Below, piece after piece: positions 41,234 through 51,225 of a stretch of 64,000 bases of DNA. How positions within the stretch are numbered: position 1 is the stretch's first letter; each line of letters opens with the position of its first letter. The DNA is from an uncultured Candidatus Saccharibacteria bacterium. Lineage in GTDB: Bacteria; Patescibacteriota; Saccharimonadia; Saccharimonadales; Saccharimonadaceae. The translations under genes and the position numbers were made by a program. The notes beneath the pieces are model-generated. The model did no database searches and was not told the DNA's origin. It saw nothing but the letters and a program-made list of their open reading frames with translations. The DNA lies in the NCBI GenBank assembly GCA_937989565.1, contig CALKRM010000028.1:99983-163982 (forward strand). Reading direction: 5' to 3'.

Positions 41234-44200
41234 ATGGACTTTTTCCAAAGAGTAGGCAACTTTTTCAGCGGTAAAGGTTGGGTAAGCGATGATGAACGTC
41301 GACGTAAAGAGCAACAAGTTCAAGCGCCAGTTCAACCACGCCCTCAGCCATTACAGCAAGTACAGCAACCTAACATTAACAGACTAAACGGTCTATCTGG
41401 TGTAAACACACCTGGGTTAGGTGGTGGTACTAATATATTCAGCCAAGCTCAGCAAAAAGTAAATCCTAATCCCCTTCAACAGGCTAATCAAGCAACACAA
41501 CAGCTAAACCAAAATAACCAGCCAAAGCCATTAATCCCAGAAAAGACTGTCAATGACGCTCCTAAGGTATTAACACCTCAAGGGCAACAAGATTGGGTAA
41601 ACAAAGAAAACAAGCAGATCCAAATCCAGAATGTCATAAACAACCCTACTCAGGTACTTAAATCTCAGGTCCAACAGCAACAACCAAAGCCAGCACCAGT
41701 AGCTATTCAACAACCTCAACAACAGAATAGACCACAAATAGCCCCAAGTTTTCCTAATCCTGTAAGAAATCCTTTATTTACCCAAAATCAGGACAGCTTA
41801 ACCCGCGCCCTAGACATAGCAAAACAAGAGAGTGACAAATATAAGGCGGAGCAGGCAGCACGCAACGACAAGCTAGACGACATTATGCGAGCAAGAGGTG
41901 TTAGTGAGCCAGAAATCGCTAAGAACCGTCAGGTACGTATTGACGCAGAGAATAGAGCTTATTTATCAGAAGACAAAGCTAGACGCGATAGCAATATTGC
42001 ACAGATGGCAGGACTGGCTACTTTACCAACACGTTCAGTGGTCAGCTTCACTAAAGGTGCTATTGACGGCGCTGGCCGTACAGTTGGTGATTCAGGCGAT
42101 AAACTATCTCTAGCTGTCGCAGACGCCATGTATGGTATTACTGGTGATGAATCATATGACAAAATACGAAAATATATTGTAGAACAAGGTAAGCAACGTA
42201 ACGCTCAATACGATCGAGATCTAGGCGTATTTAAGAAGAATGACACGGATGTTGCAACAGCTTACGAGGCGGGTCAAAGCGCCCAACGATTGGCGCAAGA
42301 TATAGGTACAGGTGTAGCCACTGGCGGTGCTATACCCGTAGCACGTCAGTTTGTAGAAAATGCTGCAGACTTTATTACTAATGCAAACGCTAAGGGCAAG
42401 AACACGCGTGAGATGTTGCCATATGCGTATGGTAACGCGGCAGTTCAGGCGGCAATAGAGAAGGCTGGGCTAGACAAGGTCTTATCGCCTATCGGCAAAA
42501 AAGGTCTGACTAAGTTTATAACAGGTGCTATAGCAGAAGGTTCGGAAGAGGCCGCCCAACAATTTGCAGAGAATGCAATTGCTAAGCATACATACGATCC
42601 TAACCGTAAATATGAAGAAGGCGTCCTTAAGAGTGGTCTTATGGGCGCGGTCCTTGGCGGTCCAGCTGGAATGGCTAATTTTGGTGCTATGCGACAGACT
42701 GGCAATCAACCATCAAGTGCAATGACTGCACGAATGAATCAAAATGAAGCTACTGGAAAACTAGAAAAAGAGGCTATAGCTCAACGTCAAGCACGTCAAT
42801 CGTCGGACGACACCTCACTCAAGCAAGCGGCAGAAGTAAATGTAGCTAATAATCAGAACAATCAATTACACCCAATCCAGTCGGTGAATGTAGCCCCAGC
42901 AGTAGAGAATACCATACCTAACGCTAGCCCAGCACTAAAACAAGCCGTCACCCAGAATATGTCAGATATTCAGCACGGTGATGTAAATGCTGTTGCCACA
43001 CGCCAACAAACAACAGGAATACTAGAAAACTATCTAATCGAACAGGCTACCCAGGGTGTGCAAAACCGAGTTTCACAGGATGTGCGGTATAAGCTTAATG
43101 ACACACAACAATCAGCGATAGACTACCGACTAAGTCAAGATTATGTTGCGTCTGCCGACCCCAAAGCGAGAGAGATCGCTGAGTTCTTAAGGAAAGATAT
43201 AGAGCAGCGCAAGTTGGATGCCGCTCAGGCACGAGCAGAAGGAAAGGAAAGCTTTGCTCGACAAATAGAGGGTATGATAGTTAACCAAGAGCAGACCTTA
43301 AAAGAGTTTGAGCAGAAGGCGCAAGGCGTCCCAAGTCCTGTATATCGCGGCGAGGAGATTGATCTTGACAATTATCGAGAGTTCAATGAAAGACCAACAA
43401 CGGATGCTGACCTTGAGACTGACCAACTGATAGATATAGCATCAGAAAAAATTGTGGATGAGTTGAATGAGGCTTTGAAGCTTGCAGGACTCGACGAGAA
43501 TATAAGGGTTGAGCATAGCACTTCTCGTTCCTCTGAAGCTAATTACATTACGTTTTATGATGACGTAAACGATAATTATTTTACGGTACGGATAGCCAAC
43601 CACTATGTACACTCGAGCGGAATTGGAGATTTGAATATTACGTTATCTGATCCAGAAATTAGGACATTTGCTGACGTGGCTGATCGTGTGCATGAGGCAT
43701 TTAAGTCCTTTATCAATAACGCTGTTAATTCAGATATAAAATACAAGCTCAATCCAGAGCATGAAGCACAAGTCAGAGCGTATAACGAACATATAACACG
43801 CCTACGCCAACGTGAAGAATACTTACGTGGTCAAGGAATGAGTGAAAACGCTCCAGCCATGATTAACCTACGTAAAGCTCAAGAGCAGGCTATATACGCC
43901 AGAGATCATATCGGTGAGGTAGATGAGAACGGATTAAAGTATAAATTAAGCCCAGAGCAGGAGGCGTTCTTTAAGGATTCTAAGATCCGAGACGAAAACG
44001 GCAATCTGAAGACTGTATACCACGGCACAGATGCAGAGTTTGATGTATTCAATCCAAACAATACATCGTCTAATAAGTGGGGTGCTGGTAACTATTTAGC
44101 GTTTGATGAGAACGCAGGCAAGAATTACGGTAAGAACGTAAAAGAGATGTATGCAAATATTACATCTCCAATTAGCGATAAACAAAAGACAATCTCCTTT

Positions 44201-47200
44201 GATCAGTATGATGCCCTACATCGACGAATAAATGATGGCGAGCCAGCATATCGTGAAGATTATGATATGTACGATAACGACATGGATTTGTTGTGGGATA
44301 TTACTGACAATGGTCAATGGAAAAAATATGCTCAAGATATCAAAGACACTACTGGCAAAGATGGCGTGATTATGGACGATATGGCGATCACCTTTAGCCC
44401 AAATCAAACCAAATACACCAACAATCTCAACCCAACAGACAATCCAGATATGCGGTATAAGTTAGGTGCCAAAATGCAGGAGTTAGCTAGCCAAAACAAG
44501 CTGCTAGCACGCCACCTGCAACTAACGGGTGATGAGAACCTTGTATTCAATGAGTGGCAAAATGAAATGCAGAAGAAAGCATTAGGCTACTACAACCCAA
44601 AGACTGACCAAATCAACCTAAACAAGCTTACAGAAGACACTCTAAACCACGAATTAGGACATAAATTACTTACACGTGTAGAAAACAAACAAGACTTATT
44701 AAACTCTATCCGTGAATCTTATGGAGATGACTATTTAATAAACAAATACGGCAATCAATATGGAAATGACCTGAACCTACTAGCAGAAGAACAACTAGCC
44801 GACGGATTCAGCGATTACTACAACGGAAGACTAAATGGTGAAGATAAAGTACGCCTAGGTGCTAGGTTAGGTATTCCTCAAAAAGTCTTAGCAATATATG
44901 ACCGAATTACTGAAGCTATTATGGGACTTGTCGGTAAACAAGACGCCATTAAGCAATTCTACGCTCAAATGGAGACGGGGAAGTTCAGAAATGAAGTGTT
45001 CGGAAATCCCGAACAGTTGGCAAAGAATACTAACCAGCTAAATAGCGGGGCATCTTATAAAATCCATGAAACGCCAAATGGAAGGCTAGTAGAAATTGAG
45101 GGGAATCCGCTAAAAGGAATACCTGCAAAAAATATTCCTCGTAAGGTGCGTGAAGTTATCAAGGAGAGGTTCCAGGGCAATGCTTATCCAATTGGTGATA
45201 CTGGAGATGTAGCAAAAGTTACAGCTCGAAGCAAGAACGAAATATCTCATCAGCAGTCTACTATGGGCTATGAGGATTACAGAACTAAGGCAGCCGCCGC
45301 ACATCAAATTGATGAATTGATGAGTTCAATGACACGCATTAAACATGCACCTAATTTGAAGAAGACACAAAAACCTAATGTTGCTTCATATACGTACGGT
45401 GATGTTGCCGTAAAGATTGGCGATAGACAGTTTACGGTGAGGGTTAATATAGAGAACTGGAATAACGGTAATAAAACCCTATACGATATATCATCTATAA
45501 AAGAAACATCCCCTCAGAGGATAAACCTCTTAAGGGGAGGGGATGTTAACAACTCCACTATAGCAAACAATCCTCAAGATGTCAATACAGACAACCGTTA
45601 TCAGCACCCTCTTCAAGAAACTATTAACGAAATGGAAGCCAACCCTAAGCCTAAGATGACTAGGGAATTAAGAGAGGCTATAGACGAGTTTATATATGAG
45701 AATATAGACCAGAATCTATTCCTAGAACATAATGACACAAATATCCTCGGAAGTCATGGATTGACGTGGAGTATCCCACGCCTGCATGTAGATGACCTAC
45801 GACATCACCTAGGCAAGGAGTTGGCTGGAGACTTACCATCTAACTATAAACGCCGTACTGGTAAGCGAGATATCGATACGGTTGCTCAGGAAATGGGATA
45901 TGACGACATCGATACGTTTATCGATGAAATTAAGCGAGTAGCTGAAGCACGTCGGGCAGAAAGAGAGCGAAAAGCCCTATTGGCAGAGTGGCGTAGGGAT
46001 CCAGATGTCATTGAAGAAGCTCAGAAGATGATTGCGGAGCGACACGCAGAAGAAGCTAAGGTAGAGGCTGAGAAGCAAAAGAAAATAGAAGAAGCGAAGG
46101 CGGAAGAAGAACGACGTACTGAAGAGGCTAAGGCAGAAAAAGAGCGAATTGAAAAGCAGCGGGCACTAGGAGAAATACTAAATAGAGGATTAGATGAAGG
46201 TCCAAGACATAAAATAGCAGATATAGTACATAATGCTAGTGTAACTACTGGTATTGATGAAAAAGCCGTTGCAAGACAATTTGCTAAGCTGGCTGAACAG
46301 AAGGGCTATGACATTACTGGAGAAAGGGCGCTACTGAACACCAATGCACGCGCTGGCAGTATGTTAGATGAAAATGGACGACTACGCCCGATAGACGAAA
46401 TAGCACCAGAAGTAAAAGAAAAGATTAAGCTACCTGGAGCAGAACATGCGGTCCCAGCACCTACAACTACCGCGAATACAGCTACTCACAATACGCGACA
46501 GATGATTTATAAAGATGAGAAGGGTGCATACCATTCATTCTATGAATATAGGAATATCTTTGGTAAATGGCAGCGAACAGGCGCCGAAGCACCAAAAGTA
46601 ACTTCACCACTACAGAAGAAATTCATAGACGATATTAGATCAGACAAGGCAGTTAATGATGAAGCTAAGCGTGCATTTGATGACGGTCTAGCTATTCAGT
46701 ATATATGGAGAGAAAACTCTAAGGGTGTAAATGCTGAACTAGTGAGTGCTTTTGATGGTTATATGCAAACTGGAGACAAAAAGGCATATCGTCCAAGCGA
46801 TAAACTAGTTACATTCGATCCAGACAAACACTATATAGAGTCTGGTAGAGTAGTGGACGCACAAACTGGTCAAATTCTAGGTAACTATATTGAGATGACA
46901 CCTGATGGCAACGTAACTATATATGCGGGTAAAAAGAAGATGAACCTGAATATGCACGATATTGACTTCAGTAAAATCAAAGAAATGCGCTTTGGTGCAG
47001 GTCAAACATGGACTACTGAAGGAATAATAGACCGTATAACAGGCTCATTGAGGCGAAGTAACAGTCTTGATTACTTTAAGAAGGGCGGCAATAAAACTAA
47101 AGAGGCGTTACTGAATATTATGTCTGAAACACCTCGTCAAGCTAATGCCGCCGCAGTAAAAGAAGGCAACGCTATCGGTGAACAGATAAAGGATTATCGC

Positions 47201-50200
47201 AAAAACTTGCTTAAACAAGCTAAAAAACACGGTCCACTAAAGCGTCAAATGCTACAAGACGCCGTATATGTAATTGAACCATCACGTCCAAAACGTGGCG
47301 AAAAATCACCATCATACGATGAACGCTTGAAAGTATTTGAAGATGTTTACGGAAAGAGTGCTGCTGAAGCTCTGGATCAATACAACAGCTTCTTACGTGC
47401 TGTATATAAGAACCTGCTAGCTCGCCAAAACGAAAAGAGGGTAGAGTTAGGTAAAGACCCAATTATGGAGCGTAAAGACTATATTACGCACCTAGGAGAG
47501 ATGCAGTCTGGCAAGGGGTCTATCGCGGCTATGTATGGCGGTGCTAAGAATCTTCTGTCTGGCGGAGATGTGGCTATTGAATCTCGTAAATCACTACCAG
47601 CTAAATTAGCAGGTCGTACAGGACTGTTTAAGCCAAGTCAAAAGTTTAATCAATTCGCCATGCAGCGTGTAGGTGACGTAAAGCCAACAGATCCATTTAC
47701 GCCACTAATGGAATACAGCAAGATAGCCCTACATAACATTCATATGACAGATGCTATTACAATGAACCGCTCGCTGGAAGTAGCAGTGCGCGCAGCTAGC
47801 GAAGCACGACAAGAATTTGCAGGTAAGGGTACTAGCGGTATACAAAAGCTAGCCGACAGAGTAGACGCCCTGTATAATTCGGCTGCTTCTGGCAAGGTCA
47901 ATGCTGAAGAGCTAACGCAAGTAAGAAATAAACTATACGGACTAGAACGTGCAATTGGTCGAAAGATAGACGGTATACGAGAACTTAATCGTCTGGCTAG
48001 AAAAGCCGACAAGTTTGGTGTAGAGAAGTTAGATGCAAAAGATATAAATAGTCTAAAAGAAACCACCAACAATATGGCTGAAAGTCTAGATAAGATGCTT
48101 AATGACGTAAACTTCATGAAGCTGATGTCTGATAGTGCAAACGGACTGACTCAATTTGTCGGATTTGTCCAAGAACATGCAAACCGACTAGCTGGAAAGA
48201 CAGACCCATTCCAACGAGTCGTAAATGATACAGAGCCAAGCAAAATGCGAAAATTCGCAGATGCAACTGGTAGGGCATTGATGAAGCAGGCGGCACTATC
48301 TAAGATTGTCGGCAATATGAATTCAGTAGTAGCTCAGACGGCATCACTACCTGCTCTATTCTCTACAACCAACCCGAAAGCGTTAATACAGGCATTTAAG
48401 CTAAAAAACCGTAAAGCTATACTGCAAAAGTCTGATGCTCTAGCCCTAAGGTATGCAGACGACAATCTGACGGATGACACCAAGTTTGAAAAAACTATGA
48501 AAACTGCTGGTATTCCTATGGAAGTAGTTGAAAGAGGTGTTATTGAATATACCTTCTTAGCTAAATACAATCAGGCAATCAATAATGGACTAAGCGACGC
48601 GGATGCAGTTAGATACGCAGAACGATTCATTAATGACACGGTAACCTTACGCGACCAGATAAGTACCCCACGGGCATACAATAGGCTATTACCTGCATCA
48701 TTCTTACAGTTCACGCGAGAAGTGACACAACAGAACCGTTATGTATGGAACCAGATGACTAATAAACAAAGAGTGGCACTTGCTGTTAATACGGCAATTG
48801 CATATAGTGCGATAGAAGCGTTAACTGGAAATAAGCCAGGGGTTGACCCATTAGGGACACTGATTGAGATTGTAGGCGACTGGCTAAGTGGTGGTGATGA
48901 TGACGATAAAGACAATTCAGTACAAGCTAAGCTAGAGCGTACGGCTCAAAAAGTAGCTGGTCAAGCAGTTGCAGCCTCACCTATAGCTACAGCTATGGTT
49001 AATGCTGCAACGACAAAAGACGACCGCAAGAAGCTATTCGGCAAAGAGAGCAACTTAGGACGTTACGACGGTACAATACCAGTTGTTGATTTACCTCGTA
49101 AATTGATTGATACTAAGGGTAAATTGGATGAGGCAGCTAAAGCGCGTGAAGATGGTGATGATGATAAGGCAGAAGCAAAAACTAAAGACGCTATGTATAA
49201 CATCCTAGGTCAATTACCAGCAGGTAGCCAATTAAAGAAAACTATTCAAGGTATTGCGGCAGCTCACTCTGGCGAAGTAAAAGACGGCAATGGTGAGACA
49301 AAGGTTGAGTTTGAAAAAGACAATCCATTCAATCTTGTCCAAGGTGCTCTATTCGGTAAAAATGCGCTAATACCAGTGCAAGTAGAAGAAGGAAAGAATT
49401 CGTGGGTCAATCTATTTAAGACTGGTGGTCTAGTCGCTAACGCGTCTAATGGTATGCAAATAAACATGCCAACCAACAACAACCCACAACAAAAACAAGC
49501 AACAGATAATCAAATAGACCTACAAGGACTAAGCAAGAAAGAAGCCGCTTCAATTAAAAAGAAACTAAAGAAGGGTGACTATACATTCCAAGACGGATTA
49601 CTAGTAAACAAAAATGGTAACGTAGAAAAAGGTGTATACAAAAAGCTTGCTCAATCTCAAGGACAAGGTGATGAAGCTTATCGCAACTGGATGAAGGCGT
49701 ATGATATTGATAAAACATCAACTATTAAAAAAGAGTTTACTTCATTCAATGCAACATTAAACAAGCTACAGAACGGTACAGAAAAGGTAGATAAAGCTAA
49801 AACTGCCGTCAATATGATGACTGGTAAATACAAAGGCTTGCCAGACTGGGTAAAAGAGCGCTACTACAAAGAATCTGGATATACAAAGGATCAAATTGAG
49901 TACGGTGCGATGACATCTCATAACGAAGTAAGCCTGATGGATAATTACTGGCGTCAAAAGGCTCAAGAATCATCACATGAGGATCTAATACAAGAACTAG
50001 CCAATGGTCGACGAAAGAGTATTACAGGACAAATGTTTGCTAAAAATGGTGTAATCAATAAGCTACGCGCTGAGGGTTACATAACTAAACAGGAAGCACG
50101 CGCTCTTAATGCTACTCAGTTTGACACTGACGGCAATAAGATAACCAAAGATACCTCAGGTGGCTCTGGACGCTCAGGCAGCGGAAGCGGAAGAGGTAGA

Positions 50201-50452
50201 GGACGAAGAGGTGGTAGGTCAAGCGGCGGTGGTAGCACATCTCCACTAGCTTCTGCAACCGCTAAGAGTATGAGTCTAACATCTTCTGCACCAAAAGCTA
50301 ACGAATCATCCGCAAAAAATACAAGTATAAACCAAATCGGACAAAACCTAATAAGCAAGACTAACACTCAAAAACAGATAACTAATACATTGAAAAAGTG
50401 GAATGGTGCAAGCATCAGCAAAAACACGCGAATCCGCATTAAGAAAGCATAA
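41234..50452 (+). CDS. Giant 3,072-residue polyvalent virion protein
   Basis: Probably packaged in the head and ejected with the DNA. The N-terminal ~200 residues are proline/glutamine-rich. An ADP-ribosyltransferase-like 'polyvalent' domain spans ~902-1070 (FFKDSKIRDENGNLKTVYHG, WGAGNYLAF). A zincin domain follows with HELGH at 1139-1143 and AEEQLADGFSDYY at ~1184-1196. A short motif (x-R/K-YKL) recurs near residues 618, 836, 902 and 1074 before domains. A charged coiled coil lies near 1600-1650, alanine-rich helices in the last 1,000 residues, and a Gly/Ser/Arg tail near 2975. AGGAGGGG precedes the start. No RNA polymerase motif is seen. Confidence 0.85.
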   Translation: MDFFQRVGNFFSGKGWVSDDERRRKEQQVQAPVQPRPQPLQQVQQPNINRLNGLSGVNTPGLGGGTNIFSQAQQKVNPNPLQQANQATQQLNQNNQPKPLIPEKTVNDAPKVLTPQGQQDWVNKENKQIQIQNVINNPTQVLKSQVQQQQPKPAPVAIQQPQQQNRPQIAPSFPNPVRNPLFTQNQDSLTRALDIAKQESDKYKAEQAARNDKLDDIMRARGVSEPEIAKNRQVRIDAENRAYLSEDKARRDSNIAQMAGLATLPTRSVVSFTKGAIDGAGRTVGDSGDKLSLAVADAMYGITGDESYDKIRKYIVEQGKQRNAQYDRDLGVFKKNDTDVATAYEAGQSAQRLAQDIGTGVATGGAIPVARQFVENAADFITNANAKGKNTREMLPYAYGNAAVQAAIEKAGLDKVLSPIGKKGLTKFITGAIAEGSEEAAQQFAENAIAKHTYDPNRKYEEGVLKSGLMGAVLGGPAGMANFGAMRQTGNQPSSAMTARMNQNEATGKLEKEAIAQRQARQSSDDTSLKQAAEVNVANNQNNQLHPIQSVNVAPAVENTIPNASPALKQAVTQNMSDIQHGDVNAVATRQQTTGILENYLIEQATQGVQNRVSQDVRYKLNDTQQSAIDYRLSQDYVASADPKAREIAEFLRKDIEQRKLDAAQARAEGKESFARQIEGMIVNQEQTLKEFEQKAQGVPSPVYRGEEIDLDNYREFNERPTTDADLETDQLIDIASEKIVDELNEALKLAGLDENIRVEHSTSRSSEANYITFYDDVNDNYFTVRIANHYVHSSGIGDLNITLSDPEIRTFADVADRVHEAFKSFINNAVNSDIKYKLNPEHEAQVRAYNEHITRLRQREEYLRGQGMSENAPAMINLRKAQEQAIYARDHIGEVDENGLKYKLSPEQEAFFKDSKIRDENGNLKTVYHGTDAEFDVFNPNNTSSNKWGAGNYLAFDENAGKNYGKNVKEMYANITSPISDKQKTISFDQYDALHRRINDGEPAYREDYDMYDNDMDLLWDITDNGQWKKYAQDIKDTTGKDGVIMDDMAITFSPNQTKYTNNLNPTDNPDMRYKLGAKMQELASQNKLLARHLQLTGDENLVFNEWQNEMQKKALGYYNPKTDQINLNKLTEDTLNHELGHKLLTRVENKQDLLNSIRESYGDDYLINKYGNQYGNDLNLLAEEQLADGFSDYYNGRLNGEDKVRLGARLGIPQKVLAIYDRITEAIMGLVGKQDAIKQFYAQMETGKFRNEVFGNPEQLAKNTNQLNSGASYKIHETPNGRLVEIEGNPLKGIPAKNIPRKVREVIKERFQGNAYPIGDTGDVAKVTARSKNEISHQQSTMGYEDYRTKAAAAHQIDELMSSMTRIKHAPNLKKTQKPNVASYTYGDVAVKIGDRQFTVRVNIENWNNGNKTLYDISSIKETSPQRINLLRGGDVNNSTIANNPQDVNTDNRYQHPLQETINEMEANPKPKMTRELREAIDEFIYENIDQNLFLEHNDTNILGSHGLTWSIPRLHVDDLRHHLGKELAGDLPSNYKRRTGKRDIDTVAQEMGYDDIDTFIDEIKRVAEARRAERERKALLAEWRRDPDVIEEAQKMIAERHAEEAKVEAEKQKKIEEAKAEEERRTEEAKAEKERIEKQRALGEILNRGLDEGPRHKIADIVHNASVTTGIDEKAVARQFAKLAEQKGYDITGERALLNTNARAGSMLDENGRLRPIDEIAPEVKEKIKLPGAEHAVPAPTTTANTATHNTRQMIYKDEKGAYHSFYEYRNIFGKWQRTGAEAPKVTSPLQKKFIDDIRSDKAVNDEAKRAFDDGLAIQYIWRENSKGVNAELVSAFDGYMQTGDKKAYRPSDKLVTFDPDKHYIESGRVVDAQTGQILGNYIEMTPDGNVTIYAGKKKMNLNMHDIDFSKIKEMRFGAGQTWTTEGIIDRITGSLRRSNSLDYFKKGGNKTKEALLNIMSETPRQANAAAVKEGNAIGEQIKDYRKNLLKQAKKHGPLKRQMLQDAVYVIEPSRPKRGEKSPSYDERLKVFEDVYGKSAAEALDQYNSFLRAVYKNLLARQNEKRVELGKDPIMERKDYITHLGEMQSGKGSIAAMYGGAKNLLSGGDVAIESRKSLPAKLAGRTGLFKPSQKFNQFAMQRVGDVKPTDPFTPLMEYSKIALHNIHMTDAITMNRSLEVAVRAASEARQEFAGKGTSGIQKLADRVDALYNSAASGKVNAEELTQVRNKLYGLERAIGRKIDGIRELNRLARKADKFGVEKLDAKDINSLKETTNNMAESLDKMLNDVNFMKLMSDSANGLTQFVGFVQEHANRLAGKTDPFQRVVNDTEPSKMRKFADATGRALMKQAALSKIVGNMNSVVAQTASLPALFSTTNPKALIQAFKLKNRKAILQKSDALALRYADDNLTDDTKFEKTMKTAGIPMEVVERGVIEYTFLAKYNQAINNGLSDADAVRYAERFINDTVTLRDQISTPRAYNRLLPASFLQFTREVTQQNRYVWNQMTNKQRVALAVNTAIAYSAIEALTGNKPGVDPLGTLIEIVGDWLSGGDDDDKDNSVQAKLERTAQKVAGQAVAASPIATAMVNAATTKDDRKKLFGKESNLGRYDGTIPVVDLPRKLIDTKGKLDEAAKAREDGDDDKAEAKTKDAMYNILGQLPAGSQLKKTIQGIAAAHSGEVKDGNGETKVEFEKDNPFNLVQGALFGKNALIPVQVEEGKNSWVNLFKTGGLVANASNGMQINMPTNNNPQQKQATDNQIDLQGLSKKEAASIKKKLKKGDYTFQDGLLVNKNGNVEKGVYKKLAQSQGQGDEAYRNWMKAYDIDKTSTIKKEFTSFNATLNKLQNGTEKVDKAKTAVNMMTGKYKGLPDWVKERYYKESGYTKDQIEYGAMTSHNEVSLMDNYWRQKAQESSHEDLIQELANGRRKSITGQMFAKNGVINKLRAEGYITKQEARALNATQFDTDGNKITKDTSGGSGRSGSGSGRGRGRRGGRSSGGGSTSPLASATAKSMSLTSSAPKANESSAKNTSINQIGQNLISKTNTQKQITNTLKKWNGASISKNTRIRIKKA
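44998..45019 (+). repeat. 22-bp repeat copy inside the giant gene
   Basis: Contains TTCGGAAATCCCGAAC followed by AGTTG, identical to 56659-56680 beyond the holin gene. Here it encodes part of VFGNPEQLA. Confidence 0.8.
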
Positions 50453-50464
50453 TAGTGATAATTA

Positions 50465-50545
50465 TGATATAATATAAGCAGAAAACAGCGTGACCTAAAG
50501 AACACGGAGCGTCTGGCAATAATAAGCCGGCTCCGTGTTTTTAAT
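50465..50545 (+). promoter_or_regulatory. Tail-operon promoter, conserved leader motif and terminator-like hairpin
   Basis: TGATATAAT (50465-50473), leader motif at 50487-50513, then AACACGGAGC (50501-50510) pairing with GCTCCGTGTT (50530-50539) and a TTTTT run. The gene starts at 50560. The hairpin lies inside the transcript of its own promoter. Confidence 0.7.
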
Positions 50546-50559
50546 TTAGGAAAAACGCC

Positions 50560-51225
50560 ATGAACACTACGCAACTTATATCGGCAGTCATGCTGAAAGC
50601 TACTGGTAAGGTGCGCAACCTACCAGAAACAGACAAGAAATACCAGAAAATACTAGGTATTGCTAACATGTATATCCCTGTGTGGCAAAGTGAACCTAAT
50701 GTTGATTGGCAGTCTTTATATGACCCTAATTACGATATCGGAACACTATCGACGAATCAGGAATATGAAATTGACTTTACTAAGGTTGCCAAGGTAAGCA
50801 ACGTATACGGCGACACTATAAAGGTCAAAAAAGACAATCAGATTAAAGAATACACTACAGTGCCACCAGAGCAAGCGGGAATGTATAAGGGGCAAGACTG
50901 CTGCACTATATCTGGAAATAAACTAGTATTTATCGATCCTATACGAAGTGACGACCCAGTACTTGGAGGTCAAATAACAATACCTGTATATTTACGTGCC
51001 CCACTGCTGACAAGTCCAAGTGATATGGTCCCAGTAGACAATCCAATGTGGCTGGTGGTGATGTGCGCGGCTGAATATGCTCGCAACGACATTCTTTTAC
51101 AGAACCAATACGGTAATCTCATCAATGAAGCTAACCAGCTGATGGAAAAAATGATAGAGAATAATGCTAGTCAAGCTAGATATGCACCTCTAAGTATGAT
51201 TCCAGGAGTGTCTGACATATGCTAA
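50560..51225 (+). CDS. Tail-tube/adaptor protein (gp11-like)
   Basis: A 221-residue protein with N-terminal helices (ISAVMLKATGKVRNL), a beta-rich centre and a C-terminal helical half (WLVVMCAAEYARNDILLQNQYG) as in head-to-tail adaptors or tail-tubular A proteins of short-tailed phages. The order before a large beta-propeller-like protein supports this. It overlaps the next gene by seven bases. Confidence 0.65.
   Translation: MNTTQLISAVMLKATGKVRNLPETDKKYQKILGIANMYIPVWQSEPNVDWQSLYDPNYDIGTLSTNQEYEIDFTKVAKVSNVYGDTIKVKKDNQIKEYTTVPPEQAGMYKGQDCCTISGNKLVFIDPIRSDDPVLGGQITIPVYLRAPLLTSPSDMVPVDNPMWLVVMCAAEYARNDILLQNQYGNLINEANQLMEKMIENNASQARYAPLSMIPGVSDIC

Noticed and set aside
41234..50452. N4-type virion RNA polymerase
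   Set aside because: The size and the N4-like capsid suggested it, but I could not find the T7-like polymerase motifs in the sequence.
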